DNA from: Ettlia oleoabundans
Taxonomy: Eukaryota > Chlorophyta > Chlorophyceae > Chlamydomonadales
Direction: 5' to 3'
Assembly (NCBI GenBank): GCA_019693395.1
Contig: JAAMXP010001983.1
Coordinates: forward strand, 4,681 to 68,680
Length of the DNA: 64,000 bases
Numbering within the stretch: position 1 is the stretch's first letter; every line of letters begins with the position of its first letter. Positions 1-10,917 of this stretch are shown here, in pieces. A program made the translations under genes and the position numbers. The notes beneath the pieces were generated by a model. It was not told where the DNA came from. It saw only the letters and a program-made list of their open reading frames with translations, and did not search any database.

Positions 1-49
1 AGCCCTCACCCCAGCTCAATCCCATGCAAAACTCCTCCTTTTTCTGCAG

Positions 50-1383
50 GTCTGCAAGTACATTGACATGCCGCTGCAGCACATCTCCAACCTCACGCTG
101 CTGGCCATGAACCGACCGCCGCAGGCGCACACAACCACCTTGCTGCACAAGCTGCGGGAGCGCATCCCGGGGCTGGCGCTGCGAACTACCTTCATCGCGG
201 GCTTCCCAGGTGCGTGCTTGGGTGGGTGAGTGGGTGTCTGAGCAGTAACCGGTCGGCTGCAGTGGGTGGGACTGGGGGCTGGACAGGTATGGGTCGGTGA
301 GCTGGGCAAACACTCATGCCGCAAATCTGCAAATTTGCGGTGGCAAAGAAATGACGGAAAGGGCCATCATTATGGCTGGCAGCAATTGGATTTCTCTGCT
401 AGCACTTATCCATGGCAGCGGCAATGGGCTGTCGCCACAATCCATCCCCGCTTCCTTCCTCTTCCTCCATCTATTGCTGCTGTGTCAGTTGCCTTTGCTG
501 CACACCGGCATATACCAAACCGCTGTACCGCTGTAATCATATGCAACCTGTACCGTTACTTCAGGGGAGTCTGAGGCTGACCACCGCGAGCTGGTTGACT
601 TCTGCTCCTCCTTCCGCTTTGAGCGCATGGGCTGCTTCCAGTACAGCGAAGAGGACGGCACGCCTGCTGCAGAGCTGCCAGAACAGGTGGGTGAGGTGGA
701 GGGGCAGGCTAAATCTGTCGGGGTTCAGCTTTGGCTACAACTGGCTAGGGCTCAAGCACCAGGAAGGCAAATGTTGGCTTGGTGGTCGCATGGGCGCTGC
801 AGGCGACGTTGTCAGTTGCGACTATGCAAAGTCACGCAGGTGCTTGGCTCCAGCATTTAACTCCCTGCTTGCCGTGTGGGTGCTGCAGCTGCCGGCAGAA
901 GTGCGGGAGGCGCGCCGCGACGAGCTCATATCGCTGCAGCAGCGTGTGGGCGAGGAGTGGGCAAAAAGCCTGGTTGGACAAGAGGTAACAACTGGCTAAC
1001 CCAGCCGCCTGCCTGCCTATCTGCCCAACTCGCTTTCCTTCCTCCGGTCTGCCTTGCGGCCTGGCTGCCTGCCAGCCTCCCTCACCACACCACCGGTACT
1101 GTTTGCTGTTCTCCCTGACCTAGCCCCAAAGGCCTGGCCTGATAGCTGCTTCCAGCATCACCACTGCTTGCCCCTGCAGCTTGACGTGCTAGTAGATGGG
1201 CACACAGAGGATGGGGAGATATACGGGCGCACCCAGTGGGATGCCCCGGACATTGACCACATCGTGTTCCTCACAGCCCCAGAGGAGGGGTCGGGGCTGG
1301 CACCCCTGGAGGTGGGACTGCTGCGGCGGTGCAGGGTGATTGGCACCTCCACATTTGACCTGGAGGCAATACCTGTGGATTAA
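50..1383 (+). CDS. rimO: RimO-type ribosomal protein S12 methylthiotransferase, 3' part (partial)
   Basis: C-terminal half of a radical-SAM methylthiotransferase of the RimO/MiaB family; RimO adds a methylthio group to an aspartate of ribosomal protein S12, in algae presumably in plastid or mitochondrion. Exons are 50-209, 565-686, 889-984 and 1180-1383 (stop TAA), all with GT donors and in phase; positions 1-49 are the end of an upstream intron. The first exon encodes the hallmark YIDMPLQH and the second block reads TTFIAGFPG/ESEADH, followed by ERMGCFQYSEEDGT, which is diagnostic for RimO rather than MiaB. The last exon is the TRAM domain (VDGHTEDGEIYGRTQWDAP, where RimO has the acidic-Asp-Ala-Pro signature). 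The N-terminal UPF0004 domain and the CxxxCxxC cluster lie outside the window. Next gene is convergent. Confidence 0.9.
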
Positions 1384-2000
1384 GCACATATATCAAGTAA
1401 TATGATAGCACTGCCGTGAATGGGCGGCTTGGGCCCCAAAGCGGCACACCCCTGAACTGCCCAGATGCTGCGATTGCAACTCCCCCTCAGCTGGCCAAGT
1501 GCATTTGGATTTTGATAACAGTATATTGTCAAGGATAGAAAGGTTACAGCAACGAATGCAACAAACTATGGCACCTTGATTACAGTGCCAAATCCCACGG
1601 ATCAACAACCCACCCTACATACAGTCAAGCAAGCAGCCAGAGAACATACCAGGGGGGTGACTACAAGAGGATGGAGTTTGCAAAAATCGCACACGTTGCA
1701 AGAAAAGTGCGCCACAGGTTGATGGAACAGTTTTGACAAACCCAAAACAGAGAACACATGTGAACGTTGCAGTAAGGATATGAACTTATGAGCAGACGGG
1801 ACAATTATCACCAAACAGATGAAGGAACAATGAGCGCATCAGCCAGGCGGCTTGGTGACAAAAGCAGCAGGGGAAGGGCACGACATGCTGCAAAGCCCTT
1901 CCTGCAGACTGAGATCAAGCAGCGGAGCAACGGTCAGACTACTGCACTATGTCATGGGTGCCTTGCTTGTGCCCTTTGTGCTGCAGCCTTGCCAGCTCAT
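1384..2000. other. Convergent intergenic region, 3' UTRs
   Basis: 617 bp between the stop codons of the RimO gene (+) and the XPT1-like gene (-). It holds no supported coding exon. On the minus strand there are two TGTAA motifs; no TGTAA is seen on the plus strand, so the RimO poly(A) site is not resolved. Confidence 0.6.
1580..1584 (-). terminator. Candidate polyadenylation signals TGTAA for the XPT1-like gene
   Basis: TGTAA on the minus strand at 1584-1580, with a second copy at 1548-1544, about 420-455 nt past the stop at 2001. TGTAA is the usual poly(A) signal of green algae; which copy is used cannot be told. Confidence 0.4.
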
Positions 2001-3420
2001 TCAATGCTGGGCCCCCAAGCGGTTGTGCTCCTCAATATCCTCCGCATCCCAAGGGTACACTATCCAAGGGCAGCTATCCAAGTCCTGCAATTGCAGCATT
2101 CACCTCGCAATTTGTGAGCCGAGTGAGAATGTGCAGAGAGCAGCTAGTGCCTGCACAAATCCAACCACACCTGTGCCATGTCGCCTTCCTCGCACCTGCC
2201 CTGTTTTAGCTGCCCGGTTCTGCTCCTCCCAGTTTGTGATCTGCTGCTCCCTGCCCCATCCTCCCTGACAGGGCTGCTAGCAAAGCCTGACCCCTACCTG
2301 CGCGACAAAGTGGGGGACATCCTCCGGCAGCTTTCCTTTCTTGGGCCGGCACTTGTTGTGGATAACAAACACGCCCAGGTAGGTGGGCGCTGCTGGGCGC
2401 CCCTGTGCCGCCAGCGCTGCCTCCTGCGACATGATGTCAGCTCTCACCTCCCGCACAGCATAGTCTAGTGTTTCACGGCTGTCATCAACCTGCACAAAGC
2501 GCCAGGGGCAGGGCACAGCACAGTTGGGAGGAACCACGGTTGATCCGCCATAAAGCATGGCTGGGGCCAGGCATGGTTGCTGTAAAACAGGTGTGACAGC
2601 AGATTGAGCCTCAGCACATCTACCCACTTCGTTTGAGTGTGAGTCTGGCAGGTCAGTCCCCCACAGCAGATGCCCTGTCCACTCACCTCGTCCACCACCA
2701 GGATGCGCTTGCCGGCCAACTGCGTGCCGCCCAGATCCAACCACTGAGTGCGCCTCACCCCGGCCTCGTGCGGCCGCCCATCCTGCTCGTCACTGTACAG
2801 CTCAAGGCCGATGACCTGTCGGATAGAGGAAAAGAAAGAGGGCTGTAAGGGTTGAAACGTGCTGGACATGGGTGGAAATGTGGCTGAGGCTGGGACGGGA
2901 CCGAAGGTGCACACGCCTACTCAGCACCTGTACAAACATACCAGCCTGCAGTAATGCGTGTGTGCTTCAATGCACTGCAGCTCCTGTGAGGACGCACACA
3001 CACCTTGATAGCAGCGCAGCCGGCATTCTTGGATCCCTGCCTCAGAACGCTTCTTAAGATCCGTGCTGGGATCAGGCCGCCTGCACAATGCGACTGCCAA
3101 GGGTGCCACCACTTTACAGTCAAGCTCCCACTCATAAGTAAGGTGGAGCTGGATGCAGCACGGTATCCTGCTCCTGGTATAAACCCCAGCTTACCGCCGC
3201 TGATAGCAAGGATGAGGTCCGGCTGCCCGTAGCCTCCCGCCTGCAGCTTGGACAGCGAGCTGGCAATGGCCCGGTGGATGGAGTCATAGGTGACATACAT
3301 TTTAGCCGGTACTGCAGGGGGGCTGGTCTTAGCTGCGCCATTGGCCGTTGAGCTGGCCACTTCAATTGCCGCGTCCCCTGGGCTTGCGGCGCTGCAGAGG
3401 CGGCAGGGCCAATGAACCAT
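2001..3420 (-). CDS. XPT1-like purine (xanthine/hypoxanthine) phosphoribosyltransferase
   Basis: Five exons on the minus strand: 3420-3195, 3080-3004, 2815-2687, 2489-2298 and 2084-2001 (TGA), giving 235 residues. All junctions agree in phase and all donors are GT. The protein follows the fungal XPT1 layout: KMYVTYDSIH near residue 40, the glycine-rich ISGGGLIPARILRS (PRPP pyrophosphate loop), RRTQWLD, the PRPP-binding motif VVDEVDDSRET at residues 141-151, IHNKCRPKKGKLP and the C-terminal WIVYPWDAED. Such enzymes transfer the phosphoribosyl group of PRPP to xanthine or related oxopurines in purine salvage, in the cytosol. Length is close to fungal XPT1 (about 209) plus a 39-residue Ala/Ser-rich N-terminus that could be a targeting sequence; an internal Met at residue 41 is the alternative start. 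Base preference cannot be read from sequence alone. Confidence 0.9.
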
Positions 3421-4192
3421 GGCAGCGGCGGGTCTGAGGGTTGTGCAAGCTTAACGTGCGCAAGGCCCTGAGCGATTCACAGCTCCCCAAACCCAGGTTC
3501 AGCCACTAAGCGCCTTGTCGAGCTTGCCGCCATTCTGCATGCAGGTGCAGCGCGCATGAGTAACCGCTGATAGCCACCTGCTGACGTCCTTCTCTGCCTC
3601 GCTGTCTTCCACGGGACGGCCCATCGCGATGTGGCGGCTGCAATAAGAAGCCACGGCGGCGAAGCTTGTTTGCAGCCGCAAAGACGTGCCGATATTCCTA
3701 TTGTGCTCAGAAGCCGTTGATCGACGGGCAAGAGGCACAGCTGCTCGCAAAGCCTCGCCGAATCCCCTAGCCGGCGGCTGGGCGCGGGCGCTAGCGAACT
3801 TGCACCAGGTTAACCTTAAATGAGCATGGGTCACTGTTGCGCACGTCCTGCCCAATGCCACCGTTTGTCAACCTGTCAAGACTGCCACTGCAGCAGGTCA
3901 ACAGTCAAACCTTAGGTTCCTGCCGCTCCAATGCTCCAGCGCTTTTTCAGGGCGCAACCTGACAAGTGCATTTGGCCTGCTGTGACTGGAGCTGTAACAT
4001 CACAGATGCAGAACAAAGCATTTTCAGTTTCAAAAAACAGCCAGTCTCAAGACACTGGAATGCGAGAGCTCGGCAGCCCAACATGGAAAATTTCGGACGG
4101 CTTCTACCAGACCTCGTATAACCCTGCGATACCGCCTATGGACCACCGTCGTTGCTGTATTTGCCGCAGCTGTTGCTGCCAGCATGGCATGT
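3421..4192. other. Intergenic: HINT 3' UTR and XPT1-like 5' region
   Basis: 772 bp between two minus-strand genes. It must contain the HINT 3' UTR and the promoter and 5' UTR of the XPT1-like gene. No exon with coding similarity was found; the open frames here lack recognisable motifs. Confidence 0.55.
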
Positions 4193-5305
<1,113 letters not shown>

Positions 5306-5459
5306 CGACGGCAGATGCTGCCGCGCAATTCAGGCGATCGGCCGGGGAATGTTGTTTAAGCGGCTGGTGTGACACCGTGGCGGTCCGTGCTTCCTCTCGT
5401 GCTTGGTATTTCACCAAGAGGCACTCGTTCTGCCGCTTCGAACATTGCATGCCGTTGAA
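5306..5459. promoter_or_regulatory. 154-bp bidirectional promoter region (HINT / AKR)
   Basis: The only sequence between the divergent start codons at 5305 (-) and 5460 (+). It must hold both promoters and both 5' UTRs unless the start sites lie inside the reading frames. No clear TATA box was recognised. Confidence 0.5.
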
Positions 5460-8081
5460 ATGTTCATTGATGTATCACCATTGCGTATGATGGCGCAATG
5501 GGCAAGCATGGATGCTTGCTCGGCGCCGTTCCACCCACCCAGGCCAGCGGCTCCCCCCCAGCGCAAGCGACGGAGAGTAACAACATGCAGTTCTGATTTC
5601 AGACGATTGGGCAGCAGCGATCTGCCTGTCTCATCCCTCTGTCTAGGTGCTGGAGTCGGCGCCGCAGCATGTGCCATCACCACCGCCCAGCCACACCTGC
5701 TCTAGAGGCTGTGTGTTAGCCATGAAACTGGTAACCCAATTTAACAGTAACCATACTGTTTGCTTCTTATTGCATGCACCGCCAGCAGGCACAATGCTGT
5801 TTGGCGAGAGCACATCAGTGGCGGAGGCTGAGCGGTTGCTAGGCCAAGCGGTGGAGGAGGGCATCAACTTCTTTGACACGGCTGAAATGTACCCTGTGCC
5901 GCAAGCAGCCGCAACACAGGTATACAGCATGGTCTGCAGACACAACTCGGCCTTGCACCTGCAGCCCTCTGTACTAGTAATATTGACTAGTTATACTGAC
6001 AAACTACAAACCTTTGTTGCAATAGGGTCGAAGCTGTCGGCGGCCTTCAGCTGCTGTCATCCACTGCTTCCAAGCAGACCCGAATTTCTGCTGTCCACCC
6101 CCCTGCTTTCGCCATGATACCCTGTCATGTTTCCATGGGGCCCGTTCCTCGGTGCAGGGCAGATCTGAGGAAGTCCTAGGAGCCTGGCTGCGGCAGCAGC
6201 GTCAACGCCCCCGCTCCGACCTTGTGGTGGCCACCAAGGTGGCGGGACCGGGCGGCATGGACTGGCTGCGGGGTGGCCCGCTCCGCCTGGACGCCCAAAA
6301 CATAACCGCCGCCTTGGATGCCAGCCTGCACCGGCTGGGCACAAACTATGTGGACCTCCTGCAGCTTCACTGGCCAGACAGGTGCACGGCAGCGAGGCTG
6401 GGGGCCAGACAGGCTATTAAAGCAGTGGCAAGCAATTAGAAGAGGAGCAGATATGCAGATAGCACCACGGAGTGGATGTGCATGATATCAAAGATTGGAT
6501 AGCATGGCTTGCTGTGGGCGGCTGGTACATGGTCTGCCTGTCTGAAACAACCGACCACTGTCAGGAACCTGTTTGCCTTGCCAAGGCTCGAGCTCTCCCA
6601 GTATGCCATGTTATGGTGGTGTTCTGTGCTGCAGATACGTGCCCATGTTTGGTGAAGTTGATTATGACCCATCCTGCGCCTACGCTGCTGCCAGCTTTGA
6701 GGAGCAGCTGGAGGCGCTGGCAGCGGCAGTAGCAGCTGGCAAGGTGTGAGAGGGCGGTGACGGGCAGGCTGCCTGAAAATGAGGGAGGCAGGAAGGCGGA
6801 CATGCTACCGCTCTCAGCAAAGCCTGCTGACCCATTGTTTGTTGTTTGCGCTGGCCTGCTGTGTGTCGCTGGGTATCCGCGTGTAATGCAGGTGCGCTAC
6901 GTGGGTCTGAGCAACGAGACGCCTTACGGACTTATGCGCTTCTGCCACCTGGGTGAGTACCAGCAAAACTTGGGCTCTTGCCAGCTGTGCGATCAAGAAG
7001 CACAGCAAGCTCCATTGGCGTGCCAGTTTCCATCGCCTGCAAATGGTCCCCCTGCTTGAAGCAATGTACTGTTGACTTTGCCACTGCCATCACTTCCAAA
7101 AATCCAAAAGCAATGATACCCAATATCAACTCGGCATTGCATCAGACCAGCCTGTTCCCCGCTGCTTGGGCTCCCATGCCCCCCCTCCCCCCACAACTGC
7201 CCACAACATACCACCACCGCACACATGTGGTTGCTTCCCTGCAGCACAAAGCTGTCCCCAGCTGCCCTGCGGCATCGTGTCGCTGCAGAATGCCTATAGC
7301 TTGCTGTGCCGCACATTTGACTCTGGGCTGGCAGAGTGCTGCCATGCTGAGCGTGTGTCGCTGCTGGCCTACTCCCCACTGGCAATGGGGCTGCTCACTG
7401 GAAAGTATATGGCGTCAGACGGCGGCCCGCCAGAGGCCAGGTACGGGCAAGGCTTGGAAGCGTGCAGTAGAGAGCGTGTGGGTCCCTTTGGGGAGTAGCG
7501 TGCACGAGGCAGCTGTAGCGGGCCTGAGCTTGCAAGCCAATGAGACAAGTATGCCGCCAGCTTCAGACCTGCAGCGTTCCTTCAGCAGCCACAAACCTGT
7601 GCAAACTAGGCACCAAGCTGTGCTGCCACTTGCAGGCTGAACAAGTACCGAGGGCGGTATGCTGAGGCTGAATCGCGGTATGGGCCCAAGCCCAACGTAC
7701 AGGATGCAGGTGGGTGTGGACTGCCCAGCTGCTGCTTTGATAACTAAATCGACAGGCATGTCCAGAGTGAAACATATGTACCAGACCTGAGCATGCCTGA
7801 CAAACGACTTGTGCCACCCAGCAATCCACTGCCCACCACCTGCGTACCTGCATGCAGTGGCGGCCTACTGCCAGCTGGCAGCAGACTGGGGCATGTCAGG
7901 TGCCACCCTGGCCCTGCGCTTTGTGCTGGGCCACCCATTGCTAGCCAGTGCCATCGTTGGAGCGACTAGTTCCCAGCAGCTGCAGGAGCTTATCGACGCC
8001 GCGCGGCAGCCTCCCCTGGAAACGGAGCTGCTGGAAGCGATAGATGCGGTGCACCGGCGCTTCCCGAACCCCACACCCTGA
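5460..8081 (+). CDS. Tas-type NADP(H)-dependent aldo/keto reductase
   Basis: Eight exons: 5460-5646, 5789-5919, 6158-6381, 6635-6743, 6892-6952, 7245-7440, 7636-7709 and 7858-8081 (TGA), all in phase; 401 residues. The order of motifs matches E. coli Tas (346 aa): [39 protein letters not shown], [44 protein letters not shown] and the C-terminal [13 protein letters not shown]. The catalytic tetrad is complete: D92, Y97, K133 and H177. The family reduces aldehydes and ketones with NADPH on a TIM barrel. About 45 extra N-terminal residues, basic and Ala/Pro-rich, may be a transit peptide; ATGs at 5487 and 5490 are alternative starts. Poly(A) signal TGTAA lies 58 nt after the stop. Confidence 0.93.
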
Positions 8082-8138
8082 TAGCCCACACAGTATTTTG
8101 TGAGGATGCATGTCCACATCTGGTTTATGCCATTTGCG

Positions 8139-8143
8139 TGTAA
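8139..8143 (+). terminator. Polyadenylation signal TGTAA of the AKR gene
   Basis: TGTAA 58 nt downstream of the AKR stop codon, in the spacing expected for chlorophyte 3' ends. The next gene, on the other strand, stops at 8285, so the two 3' UTRs nearly meet. Confidence 0.6.
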
Positions 8144-8284
8144 CAACAGCACCACCATATGCTGATATAGTTGCCACAGTCGGGGGGTTGCAAAGCGGAT
8201 AACCGTCTATGGCAAAGCGTATTCTCTGCTCAGAAGCATGCAGTGGCATTTCTTCCGTTCTTCAAGCAGACAGAAGCCATTGCG

Positions 8285-10274
8285 CTAGGACCTTGGGTGG
8301 GTGGCGTCCAGTGCTGCTTGCAACGTCGCTGCCTCTGTCTCCAGTTGTGCACGCTGTGCCAGCTTGGCCAGTTCATCTGCCTGTAGCTCCGCTCGCCCCA
8401 ACCGCCGCCGATCTTCTAGCACGGCTATCTGTCTCAGCTTCTTCTGCACCGCACGCAGCCGCTTCTGTGGATCCTGCTGCTGTGCCTGCTGCTCTTGCTG
8501 CTGCCGCTGTGCATCCTGCGGTGTCTGCTGCTCTTCTTGCTGCTGCTGCTGCTGAAGCGCCACAGCACGTGGCACGCCTGCAAGCGCGGCAGCAGAGGCA
8601 GCAACAGCTGCGGCACGCGGCGACACGCAGCTGCTGGTGGCCACTGGGCCGCGGTTTTCTCCCTCCTCTGCCGATGACTCCCTGCGGAATGCCTGTTCTG
8701 TGCCCTTTGCGCGAGCAGCATCCATTCGCCTCGTGAAAGCCTGGTACTTCTGCTTGTTCTGCAGGCGGCGTGGCAACGAGGGTTGACTTTGTTGTTTTCA
8801 TGGCAGTCCCAATTTGCTCCCTCTAATGGGGGTTCATTTTGTGCACGACCTGCACAGCACGGCTGGAAGCACCAGCACCACTGATTCCCAGAGCGTTCAA
8901 AGTTGTATGATCATGGTGTGCAAGACGCCCCTGTTTCCCTCCAGTGTAGATTCCTGGAACAAGACATGCAGAACACTGTTGCGTAGCGCTGATGCAACAG
9001 GGCTGACCTGCGAGGGTGGCAAGGCCCTATCAGCAGAAGGCGGCATGCCATGTGCAGCCCAGCTGAAGTCTTTGCCATTGGGGGCTGGCTTCAGTCCCAG
9101 CTGGGCAGTCTTGTGGATCTGAATAAATCCGGGCAACAGCCAGCTGGGAGCATGACAATTTTGCCTCGCCACATTCTGAAGAGGCGGCATGCTATGATTT
9201 TTTTGGGGGGTGGCTTGTCTTTGATTGAGATTATCAATTGAGATGCAGTAACAAATCCTACACTGTGGGTGGCACACTCAACATAGGCGGCAGCTGCCTG
9301 CGTGTGTCAGCCCTGCGACCAGTGCCAGCTCACCTTTCTCTCCAAATTGAACAGCTTGGGCCAGCCGCGCATCTGCTGTGGCACCACCAGGCGCTGCGGG
9401 GACTGGCAGAGGAAGCAGTAGGGGCTGCCAACCTCAGCCTTGACGCCCCCCGGCAGCCCTTCCCAAGCCTCCACCTGCTCCACCTGCAACAGCCCAAGTG
9501 AGCAGGGCAGTCCGCACCTCGTGTGGTTGGATCATGGTGAATATGTTGATTCTGGTGATTATGAAATCAGGCTGATTGCAGCAGGCACAGAGGGCTGATA
9601 GAAGCTGAAAGGAGGGAAACATTGGCGAGCTACCACACCCTTCCTGGGTTATGCCAGCAGACCCTGTTCATCACCCAACTTCCATTCATTCAACTTACCT
9701 ACGATCACCACCCACGGCACATTTCCCACGCCAACCAACTCGCCTAGTCATGCATGCAATGGCCCAGCCATCAAAGACCGCACCTTGAGGCAGTCCACAA
9801 CTTCCACGCATCCAAGCAGCACAACAGTGGGGTAGGCAGGCGGGAACTCAATGCGCGCTGGTTGGTCATCAACAGCATGCACTGTACGATAGAAATCCTC
9901 CATCTCCTGCACTTAAGCAGGCAAATGGCAGCCCGATCCACAGTCGATGATTTGCCCCCGGAGCCAAGTGGTGGCAAATTAGCCCACCTATGCAGAGTGG
10001 TGGCTAGGTTCAGCATGACCCAAAGAGGGCTTTATCGTCGCCATATGCTGCTCTAAGAATAACTGACCGGCCGGACACATGCCTGAATCTCTTGCGGGGT
10101 TGGCTGCTTGGTCGTGGCAGCAATCCACAGCCGGCCGCGGTGCTCCGTTGGCCAGCCGCGCCCCTCGATACGCTTGATGCCAAAAACGAGCAGCGAGGCC
10201 CATGGCTGGTGCATGGACAAGCACACACCCTTACCCTCTCTTTGGCCTAGGTAGGGCGGCAGTGATGCCGTCAT
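8285..10274 (-). CDS. ASCH-domain RNA-binding protein with Q-rich, PYM/eIF2A-like C-terminus
   Basis: Five exons: 10274-10083, 9906-9784, 9483-9334, 9118-9008 and 8758-8285 (stop), 349 residues, all phase 0. The ASCH domain (about residues 17-165) is of the plant type: CLSMHQPWASLLVFGIKR, EGRGWPTEHRGRLWIAA, EDFYRTVHAVD, LGCVEVVDCL, PYCFLCQSPQRLVVP, MRGWPKLFNLERK. ASCH proteins bind nucleic acid; animal TRIP4 carries the same domain. Exon 5 adds a glutamine-rich stretch (from about residue 261) and a charged helix, KRLRAVQKKLRQIAVLEDRR, resembling the C-terminal tail shared by PYM and eIF2A. The exon 4-5 junction rests on phase and intron size only, so exon 5 could belong to another gene. Exon 1 seems to use a GC donor (GCATGT at 10082); a GTCAGT site 12 nt on would add four residues. 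Confidence 0.82.
8540..8554 (-). repeat. CTG/CAG trinucleotide run encoding polyglutamine
   Basis: Five perfect CTG units on the plus strand (CAG on the coding strand) in the last exon of the ASCH gene, inside a longer impure CAG/CAA-rich stretch of about 8470-8555. Confidence 0.85.
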
Positions 10275-10917
10275 GGCTTCGATGCGCTAGCAATGCGCGC
10301 AAGGCGGGGGCGGTGGGTTTGGCTGCTCGCTGGCAGCCTGCGGCCGCTAGTCTTCGCCCTGGCGCGGCGCTGAATGTGCCCCCCCTATGCAATGTCCATT
10401 ACTTGCCCGTCACACTTGCCTCTCCGGATGCGGGTGCTGACGGCTTGAAGGGGCGAGTAAAAATGCAGCGAAGCCAACAGCCCTTTGTGCAGATTGAAGA
10501 TATGCCCGATCGTTAAACAGTTTCGATGCAAGGCCTCCCGTTCCCAAGCAATCCAATGTCAATGGCAAGAGTGCAGCTCGAGCTCCAGCTCAGCAGTTGC
10601 AGCTGAAAAGGCAGGGCCATGTGTCACGCTGAGTTGTTGCCGGTCGCAGTACGTCTGTCATTGATGTAACTTGGGCCCGCGGCCCCTTTTGCGCACTTGC
10701 GGGTGTTCTGCGAAACAGCTGCGACGGCCCTGCGCTGCAGCCTAGCGAGAGTGAGTGCATACAAGCTTGTTGCAACCCCGAAGGCTGTTGGCACCACCGA
10801 ACCACTGTCCGCGCCTGTTGGCGGCCACAGGCTGTGACGCCCCGCTGTCTTTGCAGCACCTGAACAACGCTGCCTGGCCCTCTGTCTGCTCCTGCTGGCA
10901 CTTTGTGTTCCCGCAGC
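10275..10917. promoter_or_regulatory. Divergent promoter region (ASCH / DCD gene)
   Basis: 643 bp between start codons at 10274 (-) and 10918 (+). The start of the DCD gene is preceded by a CCGCAG that could be a splice acceptor, so a non-coding 5' exon of that gene may lie in this interval. Nothing else is recognised. Confidence 0.4.

Noticed and set aside
8373..8801. Minus-strand ATG frame (142 codons) in the ASCH last exon
   Set aside because: Alternative frame of the Q-rich exon giving Cys/Ala runs; the chosen frame encodes the charged helix.
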